Of a stretch of DNA of 55,847 nt, positions 45,352 through 53,748 are shown one piece after another. The first letter of the stretch is position 1, and the number at the start of each line of letters is the position of its first letter. This stretch comes from an uncultured SAR86 cluster bacterium. GTDB taxonomy: Bacteria > Pseudomonadota > Gammaproteobacteria > Magnimaribacterales > AG-339-G14. Location: NCBI GenBank assembly GCA_902524805.1, contig CABZES010000009.1, positions 1-55,847 of the forward strand, in the 5' to 3' direction. A model generated the notes under the pieces. It saw only the letters and a program-made list of their open reading frames with translations, was not told the origin of the DNA and did no database searches. Made by a program: the position numbers and the translations under genes.

Positions 45352-45747
45352 TTAAAAAATAGTACAGATAAGTTCTCCACCAATATTTTGAGACTTGGCT
45401 TGTTTATCAGTAATTACTCCTCTACTGGTAGTTAAAATTGCTATCCCTAATCCACCTTTTACTTCTGGTATATCTTTGCTACCAAAATATCTTCTTAAGC
45501 CTGGTTTACTTTCCCTTTGAAATTCTTTTATCGCCGGCTTGTCTTCAAAGTATTTAAGAGTAACTTCAATATTCCTTTTTGAGTCATCTCCTGTAACTTC
45601 AACTTTTTTTATAAAGCCTTCATCAGATAACACTTCACAAATAGCTTTTTTTAATTTAGATGAGCCAAAAGAAACTTTTGAATGTCCTCTTGACTGAGCA
45701 TTCTTTATTCTTGAAATCATATCTGAAATAGGATCTTGTAAACTCAT
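45352..45747 (-). CDS. rpsH: 30S ribosomal protein S8
   Basis: S8 binds the central domain of 16S rRNA and in E. coli represses the spc operon at an rplE site. The 131-aa protein begins MSLQDPISDMISRIKNAQSRG and ends GGLGIAILTTSRGVITDKQAKSQNIGGELICTIF in family style (E. coli 130 aa). It lies 9 nt after rpsN. I saw no obvious S8 target hairpin near rplE because the genes there overlap. Confidence 0.98.
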   Translation of the reverse strand: MSLQDPISDMISRIKNAQSRGHSKVSFGSSKLKKAICEVLSDEGFIKKVEVTGDDSKRNIEVTLKYFEDKPAIKEFQRESKPGLRRYFGSKDIPEVKGGLGIAILTTSRGVITDKQAKSQNIGGELICTIF

Positions 45748-45756
45748 ATTTTCTCC

Positions 45757-46062
45757 TTACCAACTGGCTTTTACTAGACCAGGAACATCTCCTTTCATTG
45801 CCAGTTCTCTTAATTTATTTCTTGATAAACCAAACTTTCTATAAACAGCGTGAGGTCTTCCTGTTATCTGACATCGCCTTTGAAGTCTTACAGGGCTTGC
45901 ATCTCTGGGAAGTTTTTGTAACTTCAATCTTGCAACTTGTTTCTCTCCTTCAGATTTTTTTGTATCAGATAAGATAGCCTTGAGTGCTGCTCTTTTTGCA
46001 GCAAACTTTTTAACTGTTTTTAGTCTTTTATGCTCACGAGCAATCATAGATTCTTTAGCCAT
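45757..46062 (-). CDS. rpsN: 30S ribosomal protein S14 (zinc-free form)
   Basis: The 101-aa protein begins [21 protein letters not shown] and ends [39 protein letters not shown]. At this length and without the CxxC pairs it is the zinc-free S14 form (E. coli 101 aa). It follows rplE by 6 nt. Confidence 0.98.
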   Translation of the reverse strand: MAKESMIAREHKRLKTVKKFAAKRAALKAILSDTKKSEGEKQVARLKLQKLPRDASPVRLQRRCQITGRPHAVYRKFGLSRNKLRELAMKGDVPGLVKASW

Positions 46063-46068
46063 TTTTCC

Positions 46069-46614
46069 TCACGTCTTAAATGGAAATTTTAAAGCCGTTA
46101 GTAGCTTTAAACCTTCCTCATTATTTTCTGCAGTTGTTGTTATGCATACATCTAACCCTCTTATCTTTTGAACTTTGTCATAATCAATTTCCGGGAAGAT
46201 GATATGTTCTTTTATTCCAATAGTATAATTTCCTCTTCCATCAAAAGACTTAGGATTCAATCCTCTGAAATCTCTTTCTCTAGGAATAGCTATACCTAAT
46301 AAACGATCTAAAAAATCAAACATCATTTTTCCTCTAAGAGTAACCTTGCATCCGATAGTAAAGCCTTCTCTTAATTTAAAACTTGCCACAGATCTTCTGG
46401 CATTTGTTTTAATTGGCTGTTGCCCAGAAATTAATCTAAGATCTTCCATAGCGTTTTCAACGACTTTTCTATCGTTTATAGCTTCTGCTCCCAGACCCAT
46501 ATTTAACGTAACTTTCGAAATTTTTGGCACGGCCATTGGAGACTTAAGGCCTAGATCTGCCATCAGAGATGGTAAAGCTTCTTTGTAAAGTGAATTAATT
46601 ATTGAACTACTCAT
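46069..46614 (-). CDS. rplE: 50S ribosomal protein L5
   Basis: L5 binds 5S rRNA and contacts S13. The 181-aa protein has [72 protein letters not shown] and [17 protein letters not shown]. coli L5 is 179 aa. It overlaps rplX by 4 nt, so the two are probably translated together. Confidence 0.98.
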   Translation of the reverse strand: MSSSIINSLYKEALPSLMADLGLKSPMAVPKISKVTLNMGLGAEAINDRKVVENAMEDLRLISGQQPIKTNARRSVASFKLREGFTIGCKVTLRGKMMFDFLDRLLGIAIPRERDFRGLNPKSFDGRGNYTIGIKEHIIFPEIDYDKVQKIRGLDVCITTTAENNEEGLKLLTALKFPFKT

Positions 46615-46925
46615 TTGATTTCTTTTCCATCAGATTTAAAAATTCTCTTTTTAGCTTTTTCGTTTACTTCTATTTTTACTTTGTCTGCTTTTTTTGTTTT
46701 CTTGTTATAAATGGCAATATTAGAAATATGGATTGGAGATTCTTTTTCAATAATTCCTCCCTGAATATTCGCCTGAGGATTTGGTTTTTGGTGCTTTTTA
46801 ACAATTTTTATCCCCGATACTTCACATTTGTCATTAGACAAAAGTTTAGTGATAGTTCCAGTTTTTCCTCTATCTTTTCCTGAAATTACAATTACTTCAT
46901 CGCCAGTTCTTAACTTATTCATCAT
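46611..46925 (-). CDS. rplX: 50S ribosomal protein L24
   Basis: L24 starts assembly of the 50S subunit. The 104-aa protein begins with the KOW motif ([21 protein letters not shown]) and has [37 protein letters not shown], the L24 core; E. coli L24 is 104 aa. Its ends overlap rplN and rplE by 4 nt each. Confidence 0.98.
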   Translation of the reverse strand: MMNKLRTGDEVIVISGKDRGKTGTITKLLSNDKCEVSGIKIVKKHQKPNPQANIQGGIIEKESPIHISNIAIYNKKTKKADKVKIEVNEKAKKRIFKSDGKEIK

Positions 46926-47290
46926 ATAACCTCTGGCGCTAAAGAAATTATCTTCATAAAATCTTTACTTCTTAATTCTCTAGAAACCGGCCCAAAAATT
47001 CGTGTACCAATTGGCTGTTTTTGAGTATTGATTAGTACTGCAGCATTGTCATCAAATCTTATACTTGAACCATCTTCTCTTTTAATATCCTTTCTAGTTC
47101 TTACAACTACAGCATCAGCTACTGAACCTTTTTTTACCTTTCCAGTAGGAATTGCTTCTTTTATGGCTACTTTAATTACGTCTCCAACATGAGCATAGCG
47201 TCTTTTAGAGCCACCCAAAACTTTGATGCACATTACTCTTCTTGCACCGCTGTTGTCGGCAATAGTTAGCATTGACTGTTCTTGTATCAC
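46922..47290 (-). CDS. rplN: 50S ribosomal protein L14
   Basis: The 122-aa protein begins [33 protein letters not shown] and has [21 protein letters not shown] and [28 protein letters not shown], matching L14 (E. coli 123 aa). It forms bridge B8 to the small subunit. Its ATG overlaps the rpsQ end by 4 nt. Confidence 0.98.
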   Translation of the reverse strand: MIQEQSMLTIADNSGARRVMCIKVLGGSKRRYAHVGDVIKVAIKEAIPTGKVKKGSVADAVVVRTRKDIKREDGSSIRFDDNAAVLINTQKQPIGTRIFGPVSRELRSKDFMKIISLAPEVI

Positions 47291-47553
47291 TCTACAGCCC
47301 CTTCAAATTTTTTAATTATTTCCACTAATTCCCAAGATTTATTTTTTGAAATAGGCTTAGTTTCTTTAATTTTTACCTTGTCCCCTAAGCCACATTGATT
47401 TTCTTCATCATGAAAACTAATTTTTGTAGAACGTTTCATTATTTTTCCTAATAATTCGTGTTTAACAGTCCTTTGAATAAGAGCAACTCTAGATTTATTT
47501 CCAGATAGACTTACAACTGAGCCAACCATTGTTCTTTTTAAGCCATCAGTCAT
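47287..47553 (-). CDS. rpsQ: 30S ribosomal protein S17
   Basis: The 88-aa protein has [72 protein letters not shown], shown here only as key segments: [37 protein letters not shown]. It is the S17 OB-fold (E. coli 84 aa). It overlaps rpmC by 8 nt and rplN by 4 nt. Confidence 0.97.
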   Translation of the reverse strand: MTDGLKRTMVGSVVSLSGNKSRVALIQRTVKHELLGKIMKRSTKISFHDEENQCGLGDKVKIKETKPISKNKSWELVEIIKKFEGAVE

Positions 47554-47728
47554 TTATTTCACCTTGCATATTAAGTTTTGTTTTAAGTCTTGCTATATCT
47601 TTTTTAGTTTCTTTTAGTTTATGAGTCTCTTTTAAAGCCATAGATGTATGTTTAAGTCTTAAATCTAGTAGATCTTGATTTAATTTTTCAAGCTCAGTAA
47701 CTTTTGTTTTCCCTCGTTTTTTTGCCAT
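47546..47728 (-). CDS. rpmC: 50S ribosomal protein L29
   Basis: L29 lies at the tunnel exit near the signal-recognition particle site. The 60-aa protein forms two helices: VTELEKLNQDLLDLRLKHTS and KETKKDIARLKTKLNMQ (E. coli 63 aa). It is less conserved than neighbours, and position between rplP and rpsQ supports the call. One-base overlap with rplP, 8 nt with rpsQ. Confidence 0.95.
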   Translation of the reverse strand: MAKKRGKTKVTELEKLNQDLLDLRLKHTSMALKETHKLKETKKDIARLKTKLNMQGEIND

Positions 47729-48141
47729 TAGACTGTTTTTCTTGCGATAAATTTAGTTTCAACTGGTAATTTAGATGCAGCTAATCTGAAAGCTTCCATT
47801 GCTACTTTCTCTTCCACGCCTTCCATTTCATAAAGAACTTTCCCAGGCTTTATAGGACAAACATAATATTCAACATTTCCCTTACCTTTTCCTTGTCTAA
47901 CTTCTAATGGTTTTTTTGTTATAGGTTTGTCAGGGAAAATTCTTATCCAAATTTGAGCTCCTCTTTTTACGTATCTAGTCATTGCTCTTCTTGCAGCCTC
48001 TATTTGACGTGAGGTTATCTGTCCTCTTGAAGTAGCTTTTAGTCCATATGTGCCAAAATCTAAAGTATTAGCTCTATTAGAAAGCCCGTTATTCCTACCT
48101 TTCATTTGTTTTCTATATTTTGTTCTTTTAGGTTGAAACAT
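47728..48141 (-). CDS. rplP: 50S ribosomal protein L16
   Basis: L16 organises the A-site tRNA region. The 137-aa protein begins [21 protein letters not shown] and has [41 protein letters not shown] and the [12 protein letters not shown] end; E. coli L16 is 136 aa. It follows rpsC by 2 nt and ends on the rpmC ATG (one-base overlap). Confidence 0.98.
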   Translation of the reverse strand: MFQPKRTKYRKQMKGRNNGLSNRANTLDFGTYGLKATSRGQITSRQIEAARRAMTRYVKRGAQIWIRIFPDKPITKKPLEVRQGKGKGNVEYYVCPIKPGKVLYEMEGVEEKVAMEAFRLAASKLPVETKFIARKTV

Positions 48142-48143
48142 AA

Positions 48144-48797
48144 TTATTCTACAATTTGCTTATTCTTTTTTGGACTCACCTCTCCTCGAAATATCCAAAC
48201 TTTGACTCCAATAATTCCGTAAGTGGTATTAGCTTCGGCTACACCATAATCTATATCAGCTTTTAAAGTTTGAAGAGGCACTCTTCCTTCTTTGTGCCAC
48301 TCGGCTCTAGCAATTTCAGCTCCTCCTAATCTACCTGCAACTCTAACCTTTACTCCAAGAGCGCCCTGTCTAGTACAGTTTTGGGCTGCTCGCTTAATAA
48401 CTCTTCTAAACATAGCTCTTTTTTCTAATTGAACAGCAATATTTGCAGCTACCAATTGAGCATCTAAGTCAGGTTTTCTAATTTCTTTAATATTTAAACT
48501 TACTGGGACTCCCATAATAGATGTAAGTTTGTTTCTTAATTTATCTATATCTTCTCCTTTTTTTCCAATAATCATTCCGGGTCTAGAAGTATGAATCGAT
48601 ACTTTGGCGCTTTCAGAAGGTCTTTCAATTTCTATTTTGCTAACAAAAGAACTGTCTAATTCTTTTTTTAGAAACTCTCTAACTGCAAAGTCATTAAGAA
48701 GAAGCTCTTGATATTTACCTTTTTCTGCATACCAGGTTGAGTTGTGGTCTCTTGAAATACCTAATCTAAAACCAACTGGATTTACTTTTTGTCCCAT
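48144..48797 (-). CDS. rpsC: 30S ribosomal protein S3
   Basis: S3 lines the mRNA entry tunnel. The 217-aa protein starts [23 protein letters not shown], has the KH domain ([26 protein letters not shown]) and the C-terminal domain with [31 protein letters not shown] and [12 protein letters not shown]. Length is slightly below E. coli (233), with a shortened C-terminal tail. It lies directly after rplV with no gap. Confidence 0.98.
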   Translation of the reverse strand: MGQKVNPVGFRLGISRDHNSTWYAEKGKYQELLLNDFAVREFLKKELDSSFVSKIEIERPSESAKVSIHTSRPGMIIGKKGEDIDKLRNKLTSIMGVPVSLNIKEIRKPDLDAQLVAANIAVQLEKRAMFRRVIKRAAQNCTRQGALGVKVRVAGRLGGAEIARAEWHKEGRVPLQTLKADIDYGVAEANTTYGIIGVKVWIFRGEVSPKKNKQIVE

Positions 48798-49139
48798 TTA
48801 ATTTCCTGTATTTTCTAGAATTATATTCACGTGGCAATTTCTTTTTTGAATTCTGTCAGCTCTTCCTCTTGCTCTAGCTTGAATTCTTTTAAATAAAAGA
48901 GCTTCATCAACGGTTATCTTTGAAATATACAAATTATCAACATCTAAGCCTTTGTTGTGCTCCGCGTTAGCAATTGCAGAATCCAAAAGTTTTTTTACGT
49001 TTTTTGCTGATGCTTTTTTGCTAAATTTTAGGATTTCAAGAGCTTCTCCAACCTGTTTTCCTCTAATTTGATCGGCTATCAGTCTAACTTTGAAGCCAGA
49101 AACAGGCAGTCTACTTAGTTTTGCTTTAACTTGTTCCAT
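48798..49139 (-). CDS. rplV: 50S ribosomal protein L22
   Basis: L22 reaches into the peptide exit tunnel with its beta-hairpin. The 113-aa protein has SGFKVRLIADQIRGKQVGEALEILKFSKKASAKNVKKLLDSAIANAEHN, and the hairpin region ALLFKRIQARARGRADRIQKRNCHVNIIL (E. coli 110 aa). It follows rpsS by 1 nt and abuts rpsC. Confidence 0.98.
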   Translation of the reverse strand: MEQVKAKLSRLPVSGFKVRLIADQIRGKQVGEALEILKFSKKASAKNVKKLLDSAIANAEHNKGLDVDNLYISKITVDEALLFKRIQARARGRADRIQKRNCHVNIILENTGN

Positions 49140-49140
49140 T

Positions 49141-49410
49141 TTAAGTTTTCCTATCGCCTGAATGAATTTTAAAAGTCCTAGTTAAAACAAACTCTCCAAG
49201 TTTATGTCCTACCATATCTTCCTTAATTGACAATGGCACATGCACTCTTCCGTTGTGAACCGATATTGTTAAGCCTACCATCTCAGGGAGAACCATTGAC
49301 CTTCTAGACCAAGTTTTAATGGGCCTTTTATCGTTTGCAGATGAAGCTTTAATTACTTTATCCATTAAATGATGGTCAACAAACGGTCCTTTCTTTATTG
49401 ATCTTGGCAT
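49141..49410 (-). CDS. rpsS: 30S ribosomal protein S19
   Basis: The 89-aa protein begins [20 protein letters not shown] and has [30 protein letters not shown] and the GEFVLTRTF motif; E. coli S19 is 92 aa. It contacts S13 in the head of the small subunit. Its ATG overlaps the rplB stop by one base and rplV follows by 1 nt. Confidence 0.98.
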   Translation of the reverse strand: MPRSIKKGPFVDHHLMDKVIKASSANDKRPIKTWSRRSMVLPEMVGLTISVHNGRVHVPLSIKEDMVGHKLGEFVLTRTFKIHSGDRKT

Positions 49411-50234
49411 TATTTTTTCCTTCTTCTTATTATTAAAGAATCTGTTCTCTTATTACTTCTTGTTCTATAACCTTTAGTTGGAGTACCCCAAGGAGAAACT
49501 GGATGCCTTCCACCAGAAGTTCTTCCTTCTCCACCGCCATGAGGATGATCAATCGGATTCATAGCTACTCCCCTGACAGTTGGTCTTACCCCTACCCATC
49601 TTTTAGCACCGGCTTTTCCAAAAGATTTTAATGAATGTTCCTGATTAGATACTTCACCAATTGTGGCTCTACAAGAAGTTAAAACTTTTCTGAACTCTCC
49701 ACTCTTTAATCTTATTGATGCGTAACCATCTTCCTTGGCTACAAACTGAACTGAGGTTCCTGCACTTCTAGCTAATTGTGCTCCTTTTTGAGGCTTTAAT
49801 TCTACACAGTGTATTGTAGTTCCAACCGGAATATTTTCTAATTCCAGTGTGTTTCCAATGCTAATTTCAGCATCAGAACCTGACATTATTTTTGAGCCTT
49901 CTTTAATTCCTTTAGGGGCAATAATATATTTTCTCTCTCCATCTTGATAAAGAACTAAGGCTATAAAAGCTGATCTATTAGGGTCATATTCAATTCTTTC
50001 TACTTCACCAGGAATGCCGTCTTTATTTCTTTTAAAATCAATTACTCTGTAATGATGCTTATGTCCCCCACCAATATGACGGGTGGTTATTCTTCCATTG
50101 TTATTTCTGCCCCCACTTTTAGATTTCTGATGAGTAAGAGGAGCAAAAGATCTACCTTTATGAAGGCCTAAATCGGACGAAAGACTTCTAAATCTTCTTC
50201 CTGGTGATGTTGGTTTTGCTTTCGTTATTGCCAT
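49410..50234 (-). CDS. rplB: 50S ribosomal protein L2
   Basis: L2 supports the peptidyl transferase centre. The 274-aa protein has the N-terminal [26 protein letters not shown], the RNA-binding domain, and the catalytically important region [31 protein letters not shown]. coli L2 is 273 aa. It follows rplW by 1 nt and overlaps rpsS by one base. Confidence 0.99.
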   Translation of the reverse strand: MAITKAKPTSPGRRFRSLSSDLGLHKGRSFAPLTHQKSKSGGRNNNGRITTRHIGGGHKHHYRVIDFKRNKDGIPGEVERIEYDPNRSAFIALVLYQDGERKYIIAPKGIKEGSKIMSGSDAEISIGNTLELENIPVGTTIHCVELKPQKGAQLARSAGTSVQFVAKEDGYASIRLKSGEFRKVLTSCRATIGEVSNQEHSLKSFGKAGAKRWVGVRPTVRGVAMNPIDHPHGGGEGRTSGGRHPVSPWGTPTKGYRTRSNKRTDSLIIRRRKK

Positions 50235-50235
50235 G

Positions 50236-50532
50236 TTAATCTTGAGATATCTCTATCCTGTCTTCATTTTTAAGTGAAATATATGCTTTTTTCCAATCAG
50301 ATCTTTTTGTTAGTTTTCCTTTGCCGCCTCTTTTCATTTTGCCTTTAACATTTAAAAGATTGACTTTGGTTACAGTTACATTGAATTTGTTTTCAATTGC
50401 TTTCTTAATTTCAAGTTTTGTTGCTTTACCTGCTACTTTAAATACATATGTATTGGCAAATTGCCCTACTAAAGAAGCTTTTTCAGTCAAATGGGAAGAA
50501 ACTATAACTTGATTTGGATATAAAGAACTCAT
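50236..50532 (-). CDS. rplW: 50S ribosomal protein L23
   Basis: L23 is a docking site for trigger factor and SRP at the tunnel exit. The 98-aa protein shows [50 protein letters not shown] and the loop [25 protein letters not shown], family-typical (E. coli 100 aa). It overlaps rplD by 4 nt. Confidence 0.97.
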   Translation of the reverse strand: MSSLYPNQVIVSSHLTEKASLVGQFANTYVFKVAGKATKLEIKKAIENKFNVTVTKVNLLNVKGKMKRGGKGKLTKRSDWKKAYISLKNEDRIEISQD

Positions 50533-51137
50533 ACGAATAACTCCTCAAGCTTAGGTAAAGAATCTTCTGAAATAAGAATTGAATTATGTCTAAGTAGCTT
50601 AATTGGATCTATAAATTTTGAGTCAATTATTTCGATATGAGGTATATTTCTTGAAGCCAATTCCAAATTTGAATTCATCTCACTAACGATAATTAATCCC
50701 TTGTTGAAATCAATTTTTTTTAGTACTTCTAATAATTCTTTAGTTTTTGGGTTTGGTATGCTGATTTCCTTGGTAAGAGATATTTTGTTGTCTTCTGCTA
50801 AGGATGAAAAAATAGATCTCATTGCTGATTTATACATTTTTTTATTAATTTTCTTCGGGTTTGCACTTTTTGATCTAGCAGCAAAAGTAACTCCGCCTCC
50901 TCTCCAAATTGGGCTTCTGATAGTTCCTGCTCTAGCCCGTCCTGTCCCTTTTTGTCTCCATGGTTTTTTGCCTCCACCTCTGACATCAGACCTGTTTTTT
51001 TGGGCTTTGGTACCTTGATGACTATTAGCAACAAAACTGTTTACTAATTGAGTAATTAACTCGTCATTTACGGGTTGTTTAAAAATTACATCTGAAACAG
51101 AAGTTTTAGATTTAGAGTTTATTACCGGCAGATCCAT
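50529..51137 (-). CDS. rplD: 50S ribosomal protein L4
   Basis: L4 reaches the tunnel constriction and in E. coli also represses the S10 operon through its leader. The 202-aa protein has the long-loop region HQGTKAQKNRSDVRGGGKKPWRQKGTGRARAGTIRSPIWRGGGVTF and the KKMYKSAMRSIFSSL helix (E. coli 201 aa). It overlaps the rplC stop by one base and rplW by 4 nt. The S10 leader here looks unlike the E. coli L4-responsive one. Confidence 0.98.
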   Translation of the reverse strand: MDLPVINSKSKTSVSDVIFKQPVNDELITQLVNSFVANSHQGTKAQKNRSDVRGGGKKPWRQKGTGRARAGTIRSPIWRGGGVTFAARSKSANPKKINKKMYKSAMRSIFSSLAEDNKISLTKEISIPNPKTKELLEVLKKIDFNKGLIIVSEMNSNLELASRNIPHIEIIDSKFIDPIKLLRHNSILISEDSLPKLEELFV

Positions 51138-51775
51138 TATTTAGCCTTTATAGCTGGTTTAATAATTACTGATGAGCCATTAAAGCCAGGAATTGCTCCT
51201 TGAACTAAAAGAAGGCTATTTTCCTCGTCAATTTTGACAATTTTAAGGTTTTGAACAGTCTTTTTGACATTTCCCATATGCCCAGCCATTTTTTTTCCTT
51301 TCCAAACCCTTCCAGGAGTCTGACATTGGCCGATAGATCCAGGTTTTCTGTGAGCCAAGGAATTACCGTGTGTGGCATCTTGCGTAGCGAAGTTCCATCT
51401 TTTGACTGTTCCCGCAAAACCTTTTCCTTTTGAAATTCCAGAGACGTCTACAAGTTGGCCTTCCTCAAAGATTTTTACGTCAAATTCTTTGCCTAACTCA
51501 AGTCCTTCTAAATCGTCATCTTCAATTTTAAATTCTTTAAGATATTTTTTTAGAGAGATATTATTTTTGTTGAAATGTCCTATTTTTGATTTTGTTTGAT
51601 TTTTTTCTTTTTGGTCTTGAGTGGAAAGTTGGACTGAATTGTAGCCATCGGTCTCTTTTGTTTTAATCTGTGAAACAAAATTTGTAGCAACTTTAAGGAC
51701 ACTAACGGGAAGGGACCTTCCATTTTCTTGGAAAAGTCTTGTCATACCCTCTTTTGTCGCTATTAAACCAATCAC
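51137..51775 (-). CDS. rplC: 50S ribosomal protein L3
   Basis: L3 is an early 50S assembly protein whose tip nears the A site. The 212-aa protein starts MIGLIATKEGMTRLFQENG and has VSGISKGKGFAGTVKRWNF, SLAHRKPGSIGQCQTPGRVWKGKKMAGHMG and the end VQGAIPGFNGSSVIIKPA; E. coli L3 is 209 aa. It lies 12 nt after rpsJ and overlaps rplD by one base. Confidence 0.98.
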   Translation of the reverse strand: MIGLIATKEGMTRLFQENGRSLPVSVLKVATNFVSQIKTKETDGYNSVQLSTQDQKEKNQTKSKIGHFNKNNISLKKYLKEFKIEDDDLEGLELGKEFDVKIFEEGQLVDVSGISKGKGFAGTVKRWNFATQDATHGNSLAHRKPGSIGQCQTPGRVWKGKKMAGHMGNVKKTVQNLKIVKIDEENSLLLVQGAIPGFNGSSVIIKPAIKAK

Positions 51776-51787
51776 TTTAAATACCTT

Positions 51788-52111
51788 CTATTTAGTTAAT
51801 TCGTCTAGAGAAATTTGAACATCTACTCCGGCAGATAAATCTAATTTCATCAGAGCATCTACGGTTTTTTCCGTAGGCTTTATTATGTCCATCACTCTTT
51901 TATAAGTTCTAATTTCGTATTGATCTCTAGCATCCTTATCTTTATGGGGGGAAATAAGAATAGTAGTAAGCCTTTTTCTCACAGGCATAGGAATAGGACC
52001 TTTAATCAAAGCTCCAGTCCTTTTAACTGTTTCAACAATCTCCTTAGCAGACTTATCAATCAGTTTATTATCGAAGGCTTTAAGCCTTATTCTAATGTTT
52101 TGGTTTTGCAA
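51788..52111 (-). CDS. rpsJ: 30S ribosomal protein S10 / NusE
   Basis: S10 is both a 30S head protein and NusE, the antitermination factor that binds boxA RNA with NusB. The 107-aa protein begins [19 protein letters not shown] and has [37 protein letters not shown]. coli S10 is 103 aa. The start codon is TTG at 52111, supported by the family N-terminus MQNQ. It lies at the centre of a 14-nt palindrome (GGTTTTG/CAAAACC). A GAGG lies 8 nt before the TTG. It is the first gene of a 28-gene array. Confidence 0.98.
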   Translation of the reverse strand: MQNQNIRIRLKAFDNKLIDKSAKEIVETVKRTGALIKGPIPMPVRKRLTTILISPHKDKDARDQYEIRTYKRVMDIIKPTEKTVDALMKLDLSAGVDVQISLDELTK

Positions 52112-52136
52112 AACCTACACCTCAAAAAATACAAAA

Positions 52137-52148
52137 TTGTTAAAGAAC
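52137..52148 (-). promoter_or_regulatory. boxA-like antitermination element in the rpsJ leader
   Basis: Read leftward the sequence is GTTCTTTAACAA, matching the rRNA boxA consensus TGCTCTTTAACAA in its core CTTTAACAA. It lies 6 nt after a strong hairpin and ~26 nt before the rpsJ start, about +46 to +57 from the predicted transcription start. In rRNA leaders a hairpin (boxB) also precedes boxA. boxA RNA is bound by NusB with NusE, and NusE is S10, the product of this very gene. The element is seen directly; its use is inferred. Confidence 0.65.
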
Positions 52149-52154
52149 TCATAA

Positions 52155-52186
52155 CTTATTTAAGGCAGAAAACTGCTTTAAATAAG
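52155..52186 (-). promoter_or_regulatory. Hairpin in the rpsJ leader
   Basis: The leftward strand folds as CTTATTTAA paired with TTAAATAAG (9 bp), then one mismatch, then GCAG-TTTT-CTGC (4 bp). It starts about 7 nt after the predicted transcript start and ends 6 nt before the boxA-like element. No T-run follows, so it is not an intrinsic terminator. It resembles a boxB-like position or a leader stem for regulation. Confidence 0.6.
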
Positions 52187-52199
52187 CAAATGGAGGGCA

Positions 52200-52228
52200 A
52201 TTCTATGATTGCAAGCTAAAGGTGTCAA
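52200..52228 (-). promoter_or_regulatory. Strong sigma-70 promoter of the S10 array
   Basis: Read leftward: TTGACA (52228-52223, perfect), a 17-nt spacer, and TAGAAT (52205-52200, five of six). The predicted start is near 52193, giving an 82-nt leader before rpsJ. This is the best-matching promoter seen in the window, and the only apparent one for the 28-gene array. Confidence 0.8.
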
Positions 52229-52295
52229 CCTATAAAAATATTAAGTTTTATATATAATTCAGTTTCTAACTTTTAATTTTAAAAAATTTAATAAA

Positions 52296-53090
52296 ATGAA
52301 TAAAAAATATGCCCTTGTTACAGGAGCCTCATCAGGAATTGGAGAAGAAATAGCAAGAAATTTAGCTTCTAAAGGTTTTAATTTAATTATCACTGCTAGA
52401 AGATTAGAAAGATTAAATAACTTATCAAATTACATTTTCAGTCAATATGACGTAGACGTCCAAGTAATTTCAGCAGATTTAAGTGAAGAATCAGCTGTCA
52501 ATAAGATTTACGAGTTTTGTAATAAGAACGGTCTGCATGTCGATATGATTGTGAATAATGCAGGTTATGGAATTCCTACCCAGTTTCACGAAACATCAAT
52601 GATAGAAGAAGAAAAATTTTTAAGAGTATTAGGAACATCAGTTATTAGCCTAACAAAAGCATTTATCCCTGAAATGATAAAGAATAAATCAGGAAAAATA
52701 ATGATTATTTCTTCTGTAGCTTCTTTTGCTCCTCCTTCTGTAATCCAATCTTTATATGGTCCGGTAAAAACTTTTATGAATAGATTTGGAGATACACTCA
52801 ATGCCTTGTACAAAAGAGACGGTATTTCATCTACGGTTGTATGTCCCGGATATACAGTAACTGAATTTCATACTGCTAGTGGGGTTCAAGAACAAATGGA
52901 CAAAGTTCCTGAGTTTTTAAAATTAAATGTAAAAAAAGTAGCTGAAGAAGCTGTTCAAGCAACACTTAAGGGAAAAACTTTATGTATTCCTAGTAAGAGA
53001 TACAAAGTATTAGTCTTTTTGTTAAAGGTTGTGCCTTGGAAAGTTTTTCAGTTGATCGATATTACAGGTGGAAGATACGAAAAAAACTAA
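52296..53090 (+). CDS. Short-chain dehydrogenase/reductase (SDR) of unknown substrate
   Basis: The 264-aa classical SDR has the NAD(P)-binding TGASSGIG at residues 9-16, NNAG at 87-90, the catalytic Ser in ISSVASF and YGPVK (Y154/K158), then VVCPGYTVTEF after the active site. The Arg-rich TARRLERL after the second strand favours NADP(H). It resembles SDRs related to DltE/YqjQ, but the substrate cannot be told. It lies on the rightward strand between rpsJ and fusA, where tuf usually sits, and its stop overlaps the next gene by 4 nt. No Shine-Dalgarno is seen; TATAAT occurs at 52253-52258. Confidence 0.9.
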   Translation: MNKKYALVTGASSGIGEEIARNLASKGFNLIITARRLERLNNLSNYIFSQYDVDVQVISADLSEESAVNKIYEFCNKNGLHVDMIVNNAGYGIPTQFHETSMIEEEKFLRVLGTSVISLTKAFIPEMIKNKSGKIMIISSVASFAPPSVIQSLYGPVKTFMNRFGDTLNALYKRDGISSTVVCPGYTVTEFHTASGVQEQMDKVPEFLKLNVKKVAEEAVQATLKGKTLCIPSKRYKVLVFLLKVVPWKVFQLIDITGGRYEKN

Positions 53091-53728
53091 TCTTTATAAA
53101 TTTTTCTATATGTGAAATAAAAAACGGCAGGCAAAATTGCTGCTCCAAAAAAACCAATTGTAGATGTAGAGGAAGCTAAAGCAGCAGCGCCTATGCCAGC
53201 GAAAATCACTGCTACCCCAATATTGACTGTAAATACTACGCAAATAAATTTAAAAAAATTCATTTTAGTAATACCAGCTGCCAAGGTAGACAGTTCAGCA
53301 AATGCAGGGACTGGTCTAGATAATATCAAACCAATTACATTAAAGTTTCTAGATGATTTTTCTGCATCATTTAAGTCCTTTTCTCCTACTATGAATTTGG
53401 CAATTGGTCTTCCAAAAAATCTTCCAACACAATAGCCAAAGATTGCTCCTAAATTAAGTCCTATCCATACAACTAAAGAGGCGATTGGCCAGCCTAGAGC
53501 AACTCCGGCAAGAGTATTGGTTAAACCATTAGGAACAGGCAAAAAGACATCTGCAGTTAAAGCCAAAATTACTAGCAAAGAAATAAAAAATGAATTGTCT
53601 TTAGACCACTCCATAAGAGTTTTGCCATATTCTGAAAAAGAAGGTTCTAAAAAAATAATAGGCAGTATTAAAGAGGTAAAAATTACAATGAAAAAAGCAA
53701 TCCATTTAAACCAAACAGGAAAATACAT
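53087..53728 (-). CDS. VTT-domain (DedA/TVP38/TMEM64-type) membrane protein
   Basis: The 213-aa protein has about five to six membrane segments. The VTT hallmarks are VFLPVPNGLTNTLAG, the glycine-rich GYCVGRFFGRPIAKF, and SRPVPAFAELSTLAAG, where the Arg-Pro/Glu pair is the conserved motif. Family members act in lipid scrambling or membrane homeostasis, but the role here is unknown. It lies 20 nt downstream of fusA on the same strand and may be its last operon gene, in the position usually taken by tuf. Convergent with the SDR (4-nt overlap). Confidence 0.85.
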   Translation of the reverse strand: MYFPVWFKWIAFFIVIFTSLILPIIFLEPSFSEYGKTLMEWSKDNSFFISLLVILALTADVFLPVPNGLTNTLAGVALGWPIASLVVWIGLNLGAIFGYCVGRFFGRPIAKFIVGEKDLNDAEKSSRNFNVIGLILSRPVPAFAELSTLAAGITKMNFFKFICVVFTVNIGVAVIFAGIGAAALASSTSTIGFFGAAILPAVFYFTYRKIYKD

Positions 53729-53748
53729 TTATCTTTTCTAACTAAAGA

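Noticed and set aside
52253-52258. SDR promoter at TATAAT
   Set aside because: No -35 is found at proper spacing; in this AT-rich gap a chance match is likely.
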